Shown here: one piece after another, positions 35,255-43,366 of the stretch
Position numbering within the stretch: position 1 is the first letter of the stretch
Layout of the letters: every line of letters starts with the position of its first letter
NCBI GenBank assembly: GCA_964425695.1
Contig: CAYRNF010000001.1
Location: forward strand, 1-64,000
DNA from: JAKPBU01 sp964425695
GTDB taxonomy: Bacteria; Pseudomonadota; Gammaproteobacteria; Xanthomonadales; Xanthomonadaceae
Length of the DNA stretch: 64,000 bases
Direction of reading: 5' to 3'
Program-made: the position numbers and the translations under genes
The notes under the pieces: generated by a model
What the model saw: only the letters and a program-made list of their open reading frames with translations
Databases searched by the model: none
What the model was told of the DNA's origin: nothing

Positions 35255-37416
35255 CCACGTCACTACTATCAAGAGTCGCAGATCCAGAAGCTATTCGCGC
35301 AGATCCATTTTCGATCCTCAAAGAGATTGTGAGTCGAGTCAGCAGCGCGGCAGTCGACGGGTTTGAGAGCGTTGATACTCAGAGAATTGTTCTATATGCG
35401 CTAGAGCACAGGTCATGCTTTGGCAGCCTAGGCGATGTGCTAAATGGGATCGTTCGATCGCGCGGTCTCTATCCGTACTTGGAGAACGACCGCCTGACCG
35501 AGCGAGAGTTGCTTGCATACGAGGCGCACCGCCCCGTCGGTCTCACGAACGTCGTCTTTCACCAAGAACAAGCGGAAATCTATCTGAGACTGATGTCCGA
35601 CGAAAACGTCGTTCTCAGCGCGCCGACAAGTTTCGGCAAGAGCTTAATTATCGATGCGCTAATTGCATCAGGAAAATACCAGAACGTTTGCGTTGTGGTT
35701 CCGACAATCGCATTGATTGATGAAACCCGCAGACGCCTCGCAATGCAGTTTGGATCCGATTACAAGCTAATCACGCACCCCGGCCAAGCGCTTGCCGACA
35801 AGAACATTTATGTGATGACTCAGGAGCGAGTTCTTGATCTGGAGGAAATTCCAAAGCTTGGCCTATTTGTGATTGACGAGTTCTACAAGTTAGATCCTCG
35901 ACGTGATTCTGATCGAGCCTATCTGCTCAATCAGGCGTTCTATAAACTTCTCAAGACTGGCGCACAGTTCTACATGCTGGGCCCGAACATCGAGCGGATA
36001 CCAGACAACTTCACCGGAAGCCTCAGATCCACGTTCATCTCAACACCGTACGCCACCGTTGTATCGGAGCATGTACAGGTAAATGCATCAGCGTCTGACT
36101 CACTCGAGAAGCTTGTGAGCTTGTGTGAGGGTTTTGACGGGCAAACTCTCATCTATTGCGCTTCGCCCGCGAGCGCAAGGCGAGTAGCAACTGCACTCGT
36201 TGCGGTCCGCAAAAGTTCAAAGGCAAAGGAGCTACTGCAAGCCGCAGACTGGGTCGCAGAGAACTACCACCCAGACTGGGTGGTGGCGCGATCATTTTCG
36301 CGCGGTGTGGGTGTTCACCACGGAAAGGTCCCGAGAGCGCTCAGTCAGTATGCCGTCAGGTCGTTCAACAACGGGCATCTCAAGTTTCTTATTTGTACGT
36401 CAACCCTTATTGAGGGTGTGAATACCAAAGCAAAGAACGTTGTTATTTACAACAATCGAATAGCGAACAAAAAGTTCGATTACTTTACTTTCAATAATAT
36501 AAGGGGCCGATCTGGAAGGATGTTCCAGCATTTCGTCGGGCGCGTGTATCTCTTTAATCCGCCTCCGCAAGACGAATTGCCTTTTGTAGACGTGCCAGTC
36601 ATCAACCAAAATGAGGACACGCCGGACAGTCTCCTAATCCAGCTGGACCCCGCCGACCTCCAAGGCGCTTCCGTTGATCGAATGCGCCAACTGTCTCAAC
36701 GAGCTACTTTGAGTGTCGAGACGCTCAGACAAAACTCGGGCATCGATCCAACCGCACAGATGAAGCTCGCGGACGAGTTGCGCTCAAACGGCGGTCGATA
36801 TTTTGCTGCCCTGAACTGGTCCGCATTTCCGAGCTACGAGCAGTTGAAAGTGTCTTGTGAGCTAATCTGGGATTATTTTGTGAATTCAAATCGCCGATTG
36901 GGGGGCATTTCGTCTGGAAAGCATCTGGCGTTCAAAATTGATCGACTTCGGAAAGCACGATCGGTACGAAAGTTAATCCTCCAGGAACTGGCCGAACAAG
37001 AATCCCCCGATGCCGACGCTGCAGTGGAAGATGTGCTCGACTTTGTTCGGACGTGGGCCAGCTTTCACTTCCCCCGATACCTAATGGCCTTGGATCGAAT
37101 CCAGCGCGAAGTGTTTGTTTCTTGGATTGGTGGGGCGGGGGACTACTCGGTGTACGCCGCTAACGTCGAGAACATGTTTAGCAGTTCGGGGTTAATGGCG
37201 TTGGACGAATTTGGCGTGCCGCTCCAAGTGGCGGAGAAAATTTCACAAGGGCTCGGTGATCACTCGTCAGTCGATAGCGTGTTGGCAAGCCTCAAGGCTT
37301 TGCGAATCGAGAGCATTCCTGGCCTGTCAGAGTTTGAAGCCTCCCTAGTTCTGGACGCGCAAAGAGGACTTGGTCCAAGCGCTGCAACACAGCCATCCGA
37401 AGCACCTTTGAAATAG
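35251..37416 (+). CDS. hamB: HamB, superfamily 2 helicase of a Hachiman anti-phage system
   Basis: A 721-residue DEAD/DEAH-like helicase. A Q-motif region (VVFHQEQAEIYLRL) precedes Walker A APTSFGKS at 124-131. Motif II reads DEFY at 209-212, a variant of DExH. STLIEGVNTKAKNVV and NIRGRSGRM (416-424) are motifs V and VI, as in Ski2/Brr2-like helicases. A helical C-terminal region of about 270 residues follows. In Hachiman, HamB is the ATP-driven DNA-translocating sensor that holds HamA inactive. The ATG at 35251 overlaps the hamA stop. Like hamA it is AT-rich: 36421-36480 has 19 G/C of 60 bases, against 49 of 60 at 33001-33060 in recD. Confidence 0.88.
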   Translation: MTTSLLSRVADPEAIRADPFSILKEIVSRVSSAAVDGFESVDTQRIVLYALEHRSCFGSLGDVLNGIVRSRGLYPYLENDRLTERELLAYEAHRPVGLTNVVFHQEQAEIYLRLMSDENVVLSAPTSFGKSLIIDALIASGKYQNVCVVVPTIALIDETRRRLAMQFGSDYKLITHPGQALADKNIYVMTQERVLDLEEIPKLGLFVIDEFYKLDPRRDSDRAYLLNQAFYKLLKTGAQFYMLGPNIERIPDNFTGSLRSTFISTPYATVVSEHVQVNASASDSLEKLVSLCEGFDGQTLIYCASPASARRVATALVAVRKSSKAKELLQAADWVAENYHPDWVVARSFSRGVGVHHGKVPRALSQYAVRSFNNGHLKFLICTSTLIEGVNTKAKNVVIYNNRIANKKFDYFTFNNIRGRSGRMFQHFVGRVYLFNPPPQDELPFVDVPVINQNEDTPDSLLIQLDPADLQGASVDRMRQLSQRATLSVETLRQNSGIDPTAQMKLADELRSNGGRYFAALNWSAFPSYEQLKVSCELIWDYFVNSNRRLGGISSGKHLAFKIDRLRKARSVRKLILQELAEQESPDADAAVEDVLDFVRTWASFHFPRYLMALDRIQREVFVSWIGGAGDYSVYAANVENMFSSSGLMALDEFGVPLQVAEKISQGLGDHSSVDSVLASLKALRIESIPGLSEFEASLVLDAQRGLGPSAATQPSEAPLK

Positions 37417-37497
37417 CAGGCAAAGGAACAAGAAGGGGGGTCAGGTTCATGTCCTGTCCGCACCGAGACGCGGATCAAGGAGAAGTCCCGGTATAAG

Positions 37498-37548
37498 AAA
37501 AGGGGACGGAGGGAATTAGGGCGCGCTAGTTCGTCCGTCCCTTTTTTT
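37498..37548. repeat. Palindromic repeat (family C), copy 1, also terminator-like
   Basis: AAAAGGGGACGGA at 37498-37510 pairs with TCCGTCCC followed by seven T at 37535-37548. It can end transcription after hamB. A related copy lies at 38145-38196. Upstream at 37437-37445 is GGGGTCAGG, and the second copy is also preceded by GGGGTCAG. Confidence 0.8.
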
Positions 37549-37603
37549 CCGAAAGCGCTGAGAGCGGCGTCTTCGCCGGTTCCTGAATGAGAAGGAATGG
37601 AAA

Positions 37604-38080
37604 ATGTTGGAGACAGCACTAAAGCTATCTGACTCCCGGTTGATGTTACTTGGCGCTATTGCCGTTGACACGGTTTGCATGGGGACATTGGCGGTCTTGC
37701 TGTCCTCGCCACGTCTGCAGTTCAGTGAGTTGCCTCCGTCTCTCCTTCTGGTGTCGTTGGCGGTTACGGGGCCAGTCCTCGCGCTTGCGGTCGGTGGTAC
37801 TGCACTACTTATTTCCAAGAGGCATTCAGCCGAAGAACGCGCACGTCGAGCAATATTCGCTGGCACAGTGCTTCATTTGGGTGCACAGAGCCACGCCTTA
37901 ATCGCAATGCTATGTGCCTGTGGAGCGAGGCCAGAAAGTCTTCGCGCATACATGCTGCAGAATATCGTGACGATCCTTGTACTTCTCCTGGCGATGATCG
38001 CTCCGGTGCTTTGGTTGAGATGGAGGGGAGAGAAGCGGACTCCTCAGCCTCAGAGGGCGCCGCCAAGCAGCGAACTTTGA
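37604..38080 (+). CDS. Uncharacterised four-helix membrane protein between repeat copies
   Basis: A 158-residue protein not recognised. Hydrophobic segments lie at about residues 12-35 (RLMLLGAIAVDTVCMGTLAV), 44-70 (SLLLVSLAVTGPVLALAVGG), 84-106 and 117-140 (NIVTILVLLLAMIAPVLWL), with a short basic C-tail. The ATG at 37604 has GAAGGA at 37591-37596. Its composition is intermediate between the Hachiman genes and the chromosome. It sits between two copies of the family C palindrome, which may mark it as cargo of a repeat-associated insertion. A link to Hachiman is possible but not shown. Confidence 0.6.
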   Translation: MLETALKLSDSRLMLLGAIAVDTVCMGTLAVLLSSPRLQFSELPPSLLLVSLAVTGPVLALAVGGTALLISKRHSAEERARRAIFAGTVLHLGAQSHALIAMLCACGARPESLRAYMLQNIVTILVLLLAMIAPVLWLRWRGEKRTPQPQRAPPSSEL

Positions 38081-38144
38081 GTTCCGAGAAGCGCAGTGGG
38101 GTTCGTTTAGTTGGCAGCCAGTAAGGGCGAGAACGGGGTCAGCG

Positions 38145-38196
38145 AAAAAGGGGACGGGGGGAGTTACGTAGCCTTAGTTCCCTCCGTCTCCTCTTC
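38145..38196. repeat. Palindromic repeat (family C), copy 2
   Basis: AAAAAGGGGACGGGGGGAG at 38145-38163 pairs imperfectly with CTCCGTCTCCTCTTCT at 38182-38197; the loop holds GTTAC and CTTAG. Same design as the copy at 37498. Motifs of this kind (AAAAGGGGACGGAGGG) are common beside REP-associated tyrosine transposases, none of which lies in this window. Confidence 0.75.
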
Positions 38197-38245
38197 TAAG
38201 ACCCGAACACGCCGCGCGGGCGGCGCTCACTGGGGGCGCTGTCGG

Positions 38246-38989
38246 CTACTTGCCAAGTTCGTAAACCACATCCAGGTTCAGCCCGAGCACGTTTTCGCCG
38301 GGGGCGATCGGTGCATTGGCCGCGGCGTCCGCGGCCGCTTGCTCCGCCACCGCCATGCCGCGCATCGCGTGCAGCATCGGCGCGGCGCGGCCGCCGGTTT
38401 CGTCCACGCTGACCACCCGCAGCACCCGCAGCCCGAGCCGCTTGGCATAGCCGTCTGCGCGCGTGCGCGCCTTGGCCAGCGCCAGTCCGCGCGCTTCATC
38501 CAGCACCGCATCCTTGTCCGCGATATCGAAGCTGGGTCCGTTGATCTGGTTGGCGCCGGCCGCGACCAGCGCATCCAGCAGGCCGCCGAGCGCGCCGATC
38601 TGGCGCACGGTGACGTTCACGGTGTTGGCCGCGTAGTAGCCCTTGATGCGCGGGGGGCGGCCGGACACGTACTGGTAGTCGGGATTGAGGCTGACGCCGC
38701 TGGTCTGCACGTCCTTCTCGGCGATGCCGGCAGCCTTCAGCGCCGCCATGAGTTGCTGCATCTGCTCGCTGTTACGGCGGATGGCGGTGTTAGCGTCAGC
38801 GGCCAGCGAGGTGACGCCGGTGGAGACCACCGCCACGTCGGGGGCCTTGCGAACCTCGGCCTGGGTCGACACCGAGACCAGGGTGGCGTTGCCGGCAACG
38901 GCCGGTGCGGCCGCGGGTTGGCAGGCGGCAAGCCCCAGCGCGGCAGCCAGGGCCAACGGGACGAGGGTCAAGCGGACGGGCAGTGGCAT
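38246..38989 (-). CDS. SIMPL-domain (DUF541) lipoprotein
   Basis: A 247-residue exported protein. The signal peptide ends in a lipobox (LGLAAC, Cys23). The remainder is a SIMPL/DUF541 domain: LVSVSTQAEVRKAPDVAVVSTGVTS, GVSLNPDYQY, AANTVNVTVRQI, and ARGLALAKARTRADGYAKRLG. This is the family of E. coli YggE, periplasmic proteins linked to oxidative-stress tolerance, with no known enzymatic activity. The ATG at 38989 is clear. It returns to the GC-rich chromosomal composition after the repeat-flanked gene. Confidence 0.88.
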   Translation of the reverse strand: MPLPVRLTLVPLALAAALGLAACQPAAAPAVAGNATLVSVSTQAEVRKAPDVAVVSTGVTSLAADANTAIRRNSEQMQQLMAALKAAGIAEKDVQTSGVSLNPDYQYVSGRPPRIKGYYAANTVNVTVRQIGALGGLLDALVAAGANQINGPSFDIADKDAVLDEARGLALAKARTRADGYAKRLGLRVLRVVSVDETGGRAAPMLHAMRGMAVAEQAAADAAANAPIAPGENVLGLNLDVVYELGK

Positions 38990-39175
38990 GGTTGATCATC
39001 CTGGGGAGCGTAGGACGGTCAACGGGTCGGCGTGTCCGATGGGGTTGCAAGGCGTCGCCTTGCGCACGGGCAAATGGTGTCGGGTTCACTTCCCGCTGCG
39101 TGGCGCCGGCAGCACGGCGGTCTTGGCGTCAGAGACCATCAGCAAGCTTTTTGCCGCGCGCGCTTCCGGCCAGCA

Positions 39176-39727
39176 TCACACCCCCGCACGCCGCACATCG
39201 ATGCCCAGTGCGGGCCCCAGCACGCGCATCGCCTCGTCGTCGCTGGCCAGGGTCATCCATCCTGCCACCGCGTCGGTGCCGGTCTCCCAGGTCCACAGCG
39301 TGTAGCCGTCCAGCCGCAGCTGGTCGTGCGCGGTGTCCAGCAGTTCGCTGACGGTCACGCGCGCCAGGAAGTCCGCGTCCGTCGCGTCTTCCACGCCCCA
39401 GTCGATGGCCAGGTTGAAGCGCGCCGCCAGCTCGGCGATGCAGTCGATCAGCGCGCCGGGATCCGTCTCCGGGATGTAGAAGCCGGCCTTCCAGTCGATC
39501 GCGTCCCTCAGCAGCTCCACGGCGTCAGCGTCCTGCGCATCGCGACCTTCGAGCGCATCCTGGAACACGCCGAACTGCTGCAGCGCCGCGTCCTCGTCGC
39601 CGGGATTGATCACCAGCAGCAGCTGCCAGACCAGGGCCTCGATGCCGGCGTCGTTATCGATCTCCGCGCCCGCGTGCTCGCGCGCGTAGTTGTCGTCCGG
39701 ATCGAAATCGTCGTCGGGCAGGGTCAT
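39176..39727 (-). CDS. DUF6630-like acidic cytoplasmic protein
   Basis: About 183 residues from an ATG at 39727 with AAAGGA upstream. No signal or membrane segments. The acidic start (DDDFDPDDNYAREH) is followed by IEALVWQLLLVINPGDEDAALQQF, ELLRDAIDWKAGFYI and IDCIAELAARFNLAIDWGVED, a pattern I associate with the DUF6630 family, moderately sure. Function unknown. It is in the same direction as the TPR-like gene upstream but 76 bp apart. Confidence 0.65.
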   Translation of the reverse strand: MTLPDDDFDPDDNYAREHAGAEIDNDAGIEALVWQLLLVINPGDEDAALQQFGVFQDALEGRDAQDADAVELLRDAIDWKAGFYIPETDPGALIDCIAELAARFNLAIDWGVEDATDADFLARVTVSELLDTAHDQLRLDGYTLWTWETGTDAVAGWMTLASDDEAMRVLGPALGIDVRRAGV

Positions 39728-39803
39728 GGGTGACGCATCCTTTGAAAGCCAGGGAGTGGAAAGGGTAGGACGGAGCACGTTAGGTCGGCGGCAGGCGGCA
39801 ATC

Positions 39804-40781
39804 TCAGTCGGTCGGCGCTTCGGAAGCACCATCCTCGTCAGGGTTTTCGTCTTCGTTCGGGTCGCGCCACCACACGTGGCCGTCCTCCCGCGTTGGCACG
39901 GCGCACTCGTGGGTCTCCACGCCATCGACATGGCGGCCTTCGCGGCCCTGCTGCCAGTCCTTGAGCAGCTTCATCACCGCCTTGCGGCTCTGCGCGGCGA
40001 TGCCCAGGTTGCGGTGGGGTGACCAGTCGTCGTTGATGAGCGGCGCGTCGTGGCGATGCGGCACGCCGTAGCTGCAGCGCAGGCACAGGTGGCGCACGCT
40101 GTCGGTCCAGTCTTCCACGTAGCCGATGCCGGGCGCGGTGGCATTGCGCAACGCGTCCAGGTCCTCCGCGCGCGGGCTGTGCACGAAGACCACGTGCGTC
40201 GCGAAGTCGGACGGCTCCAGGCGCTGCAGCTCGTTGAAGACGTGCACCTTGTATTCGCCGTCCCAGCGGAAGCCCGTGGACGCGCCGTCGTGCAGCACGA
40301 TGTCGCCGAACCGGTGCCCGCTTTCCGGCAGCGGCACGTTGAGCAGCCGCGCGCGCACCGGGTCGATGCGCCGCATCCACACCGTCTCGCCCCCGTTCCA
40401 CGGATGCAGCCGCACCACCGCGACGCCGAAGTCGCCGACGATCGGCCCGGTGCCCTCGGGCAGCCCGATGCCGACCGCACGCCACAGCTCACGCACCTGC
40501 GCCCACTCGCCCAGGGCCGTTGCGGCGATGGCCGCGTTCCAGTGCTCGGCTTCGCCGATTTTCTCGTTGAGCGCGATCGCGGCCACGTTGTGCTTCAGCG
40601 ATGCCGGCCAGTCCAGCAGGTACTTGTGCGTCATCCCCTGCATGTAGCGATAGGACCGGTTGTCGGGTTCGATCGCCAGCAGCTTGCCAAATGCGCTGGA
40701 CGCCTCGGCCAGGCAGCCACGGTCAAAGGCGGCATGGGCCGCTTCATCGAGCGCGGTCGTGCTGTCTGGTGGGTCGGTCAT
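39804..40781 (-). CDS. TPR-containing cytoplasmic protein
   Basis: A 325-residue protein from ATG 40781. The first ~110 residues are TPR-like helices (AAFDRGCLAEASSAFGKLLAIEPDNRSYRYMQGMTH; AEHWNAAIAATALGEWAQVRELW). The rest is a globular domain with GGETVWMRRIDPVRARLLNVP, STGFRWDGEYKVHVF and a Cys/His-containing segment HLCLRCSYGVPHRHD. The C-terminus is acidic. The C-terminal domain is not recognised, and no enzymatic motif is evident. Confidence 0.65.
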   Translation of the reverse strand: MTDPPDSTTALDEAAHAAFDRGCLAEASSAFGKLLAIEPDNRSYRYMQGMTHKYLLDWPASLKHNVAAIALNEKIGEAEHWNAAIAATALGEWAQVRELWRAVGIGLPEGTGPIVGDFGVAVVRLHPWNGGETVWMRRIDPVRARLLNVPLPESGHRFGDIVLHDGASTGFRWDGEYKVHVFNELQRLEPSDFATHVVFVHSPRAEDLDALRNATAPGIGYVEDWTDSVRHLCLRCSYGVPHRHDAPLINDDWSPHRNLGIAAQSRKAVMKLLKDWQQGREGRHVDGVETHECAVPTREDGHVWWRDPNEDENPDEDGASEAPTD

Positions 40782-40972
40782 GGCGTGTGGACGGGTTGAA
40801 GCGGGGCGGCGCGCGCACTGCGTCGAGCGGCTGGAAGCGAGGATAGCGGCGTCAGGCTCGCTTCCGTCAGGCGGTCGCAGGCGTTCTGCGCGCCGGCCTT
40901 GCGACGCATGCGCTGAAACGCGGTGTTCTTCAGCTCGCCACCTGCCCACGCGCGGCCTGTTCCTGACCCACG

Positions 40973-41191
40973 GTGCGGCAGACTGTGCCAGTGACCGAAC
41001 GCCATCCCGACCAGACGCCCCACGCCGACCCGCGCCCGGCGCAGCCCGAGGCCCCGCTGCCTGCGGAGTGTTGCGAGAGCGGGTGCGGGGTCTGCGTGTG
41101 GGATGTGTACAACGAGCAGATGCTGGCCTGGCGCAGCGCGATGGCCCAGTGGCGGCAGCGGCACCCGGGTGAGGACGACGATCCGATCTGA
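40973..41191 (+). CDS. Small oxidoreductase-like-domain protein
   Basis: About 72 residues. A Pro-rich lead-in is followed by the N-terminal oxidoreductase-like domain motif PLPAECCESGCGVCVWDVYNEQM, with four Cys close together, and an Arg/Trp helix. Such short proteins are common in Xanthomonadaceae; the Cys cluster suggests metal or redox chemistry, but no function is established. The start is uncertain: GTG codons at 40973, 40985 and 40991 are all possible and none has a clear Shine-Dalgarno. Confidence 0.7.
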   Translation: MRQTVPVTERHPDQTPHADPRPAQPEAPLPAECCESGCGVCVWDVYNEQMLAWRSAMAQWRQRHPGEDDDPI

Positions 41192-41406
41192 GGCGGGGCG
41201 TCGGGCGTGGAACCACGCAGCGGCAGCAGTCACGCGGGCAGGGTCACTTTCGCAAACAGCGAAGAAGGGGACTCGCGACTCAAGAGCCCCATGTCTCGAG
41301 CTGCCCGTGCTTGCGCGGAAGCCAATCGCCCCTCGAACATGCCCGGCGTCTCGTGCACCATGCAGCCAACCGTGCTGCAAGCAGCCGGCATTCCAGGTGC
41401 AACGGC

Positions 41407-42486
41407 ATGACCACGCCCCGATTTCGATTCCCGCCACGCTGGCGGACCCTGCTGCCGTTTGCCGGCATCGTCGTGGTGGTGGGCGCGCTGGCCGCGGCCT
41501 TCGCCTGGACGGCGGGCTGGCTGACGCCGGCGCGCGTGACTGCGCCGCGGCTGGTGGACACCATCGAGAACGGCAAGCCGTTCGCGGGCTTCCGGCGTGC
41601 GCACGCACGCGGCGTGTGCGTGGCGGGTTACTTCGAACCCATGCCGGAGGCGGCGGCGCTGTCGCGGGCGCGGGTGTTCACCCAGGCGCGCACGCCGGCC
41701 ATTGGCCGCATGTCGGTGGGCGGCGCAGACCCGCTGGGCGCGGAGGCGCAGGCGCGCGTGCGCAGCCTGGCGCTGCAGCTGCAAACCGATGACGGCCAGC
41801 AGTGGCGGCTGGCGATGAACAGTTTCCCGTTCTTCGCGGTGTCCACGCCGCAGGCGTTCGGCGAGCAGGCGGTGGCGTCGCGGCCAGACCCGGCGACCGG
41901 CAAGCCCGATCCGGCGAAGATGCAGGCCTTCCTGGCGCGGCATCCGGAAGCCGCCAAATTCATGGCCTGGGCGAGTTCGGCGCCGTGGTCCAGCAGCTTC
42001 GCCAATACGGCCTACAACGGCGTGCACGCGTTCGCGTTCACCAACGCCGCGGGCGAGCGCCGCTACGTGCGCTGGTCCTTCGTGCCGGAGGCACCCTTTG
42101 CGCCGCTGCCGCCCGAACAGCGCGCGGCGGCCGACACGAGTTACCTCACCGACGAGCTGGCGGCGCGGCTGGCCAAAGGCCCGCTGCGTTGGACGCTGGA
42201 GGTGACCCTGGCCGAAGCCGGCGATTCGATCGAGAACCCCTCGCAGCCGTGGCCCGAAACCCGCAAGCGCGTGGCCGCCGGCACCTTCGTGCTCGAGCGC
42301 GCCTACGACCAGGCCACCGGCGACTGTCGCGACATCAACTTCGACCCCACCGTATTGCCGGCGGGCATCGCGCCCTCGCGCGACCCGGTGCTGGCGGCGC
42401 GCGCCGCGGCATACGCGGTGTCGTTCAACCGCCGCCAGCGCGAAGTCGCCGACGGTGCCGGCCAGCCGACGGGAGAGGCCAAGTGA
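41407..42486 (+). CDS. SrpA-type catalase-related peroxidase
   Basis: A 359-residue protein with an N-terminal membrane anchor (residues 13-35, LLPFAGIVVVVGALAAAFAW). It is a small-domain catalase: FRRAHARGVCVAGYFEP contains the distal-pocket His, MNSFPFFAV and ANTAYNGVHAFAFTNAAGE are core segments, and RAAAYAVSFNRR holds the probable heme-ligand Tyr. These anchored enzymes are thought to work as periplasmic peroxidases with electrons from the adjacent cytochrome. The downstream b561 gene overlaps its stop (GTGA), supporting one functional unit. Confidence 0.85.
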   Translation: MTTPRFRFPPRWRTLLPFAGIVVVVGALAAAFAWTAGWLTPARVTAPRLVDTIENGKPFAGFRRAHARGVCVAGYFEPMPEAAALSRARVFTQARTPAIGRMSVGGADPLGAEAQARVRSLALQLQTDDGQQWRLAMNSFPFFAVSTPQAFGEQAVASRPDPATGKPDPAKMQAFLARHPEAAKFMAWASSAPWSSSFANTAYNGVHAFAFTNAAGERRYVRWSFVPEAPFAPLPPEQRAAADTSYLTDELAARLAKGPLRWTLEVTLAEAGDSIENPSQPWPETRKRVAAGTFVLERAYDQATGDCRDINFDPTVLPAGIAPSRDPVLAARAAAYAVSFNRRQREVADGAGQPTGEAK

Positions 42487-43016
42487 ACGAGCCCCGCACG
42501 CACTTCACCCACACCGCCCGCTGGCTGCACTGGTCGATGGCAGTGATGATCCTGGCGATGCTGTTCATCGGCGTGGCCATGGTGACCTCGCTCGAGCAGC
42601 GGCCCTGGCTGATCGACATCCACCGGCCGCTGGGCCTGCTGATCCTGCTGCTGGTGGTGGTCCGGCTGTGGCACCGGCGTCGCCATCCGCCGCCACCGCT
42701 GCCCGCCTCGCTGCCGACGCTGCAGGCCCACATCGCCCGCGCATCGCACGTGGCGCTGTATGCGCTGATGTTCGCAATGCCGCTGCTCGGCTGGGCGATG
42801 AGCTCGACCGGCGGCTATCACGTGACGCTGCCGTTCGGCCTCACGCTGCCGGTGCTGGTGCCGCAGGACGCCACGCTTTACACGTGGCTGCGCAGCGCCC
42901 ACGGCGTGCTCGGCTACGCCTTCTTCGCGCTGGTGCTCGCCCACATCGCCGGCGCCCTGCACCACGCCTGGGTGCGGCGCGACGGCGTCTTCGAGGCGAT
43001 GACGGGCAAGCGGTGA
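42483..43016 (+). CDS. Cytochrome b561 family protein
   Basis: A 177-residue inner-membrane protein with four helices. His ligands for two b hemes are visible: ARWLHWSMAVMI (helix 1), DIHRPLGLL (helix 2), ARASHVALYALM (helix 3) and VLAHIAGALHHAW (helix 4). The GTG start at 42483 overlaps the stop of the catalase-like gene in GTGA. Role: passing quinol electrons to the linked peroxidase, inferred from this common pairing. Confidence 0.88.
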   Translation: MNEPRTHFTHTARWLHWSMAVMILAMLFIGVAMVTSLEQRPWLIDIHRPLGLLILLLVVVRLWHRRRHPPPPLPASLPTLQAHIARASHVALYALMFAMPLLGWAMSSTGGYHVTLPFGLTLPVLVPQDATLYTWLRSAHGVLGYAFFALVLAHIAGALHHAWVRRDGVFEAMTGKR

Positions 43017-43366
43017 TGCGGGCGGTGGTGCAACTGGCCGAAAAATCTACTGCAGCACACGCCATCGAGCGCCATCGTCCTGCCTAGGGTGAATCACGCA
43101 TGGCTAGCCAAGCGCCCAGTGGAGAAAAGCGGTGGACGTGGTTGAAAGGTCCGGCTCTTGATCTCGCCGCAGCTGAGCGGCTAGCGGCAGGCAGGCGTGG
43201 GTGCGCGCGCGCGTCTCCCGAGAGCCTGTGGGCAACGCCAGGCATCGACGGTTCAGGGCCGACTGGCGAAGGCAGCCGAGATCAGTTCCACCGAAACGGG
43301 ATCAGGTTGCGGCGCCCAAGGGACAGGACTACTGTCCATTCGCATACAAGCGGAATGGACTCTGTC
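43017..43366 (+). promoter_or_regulatory. Upstream region of effector module 1, with two hairpins
   Basis: 350 bp without a supported gene. Just before the lipoprotein gene lie two inverted repeats: GGACAG-N5-CTGTCC at 43321-43337, and CCATTCGC-N6-GCGGAATGG at 43336-43358. They partly overlap and could be alternative hairpins or regulator sites. No clear -35/-10 pair was found. Confidence 0.45.

Noticed and set aside
34337..37416. Reading the AT-rich pair as a restriction-modification or plain DNA-repair module
   Set aside because: No methyltransferase or specificity subunit is present. The nuclease has the DUF1837 layout and is coupled to a Ski2-like helicase, which fits Hachiman better.
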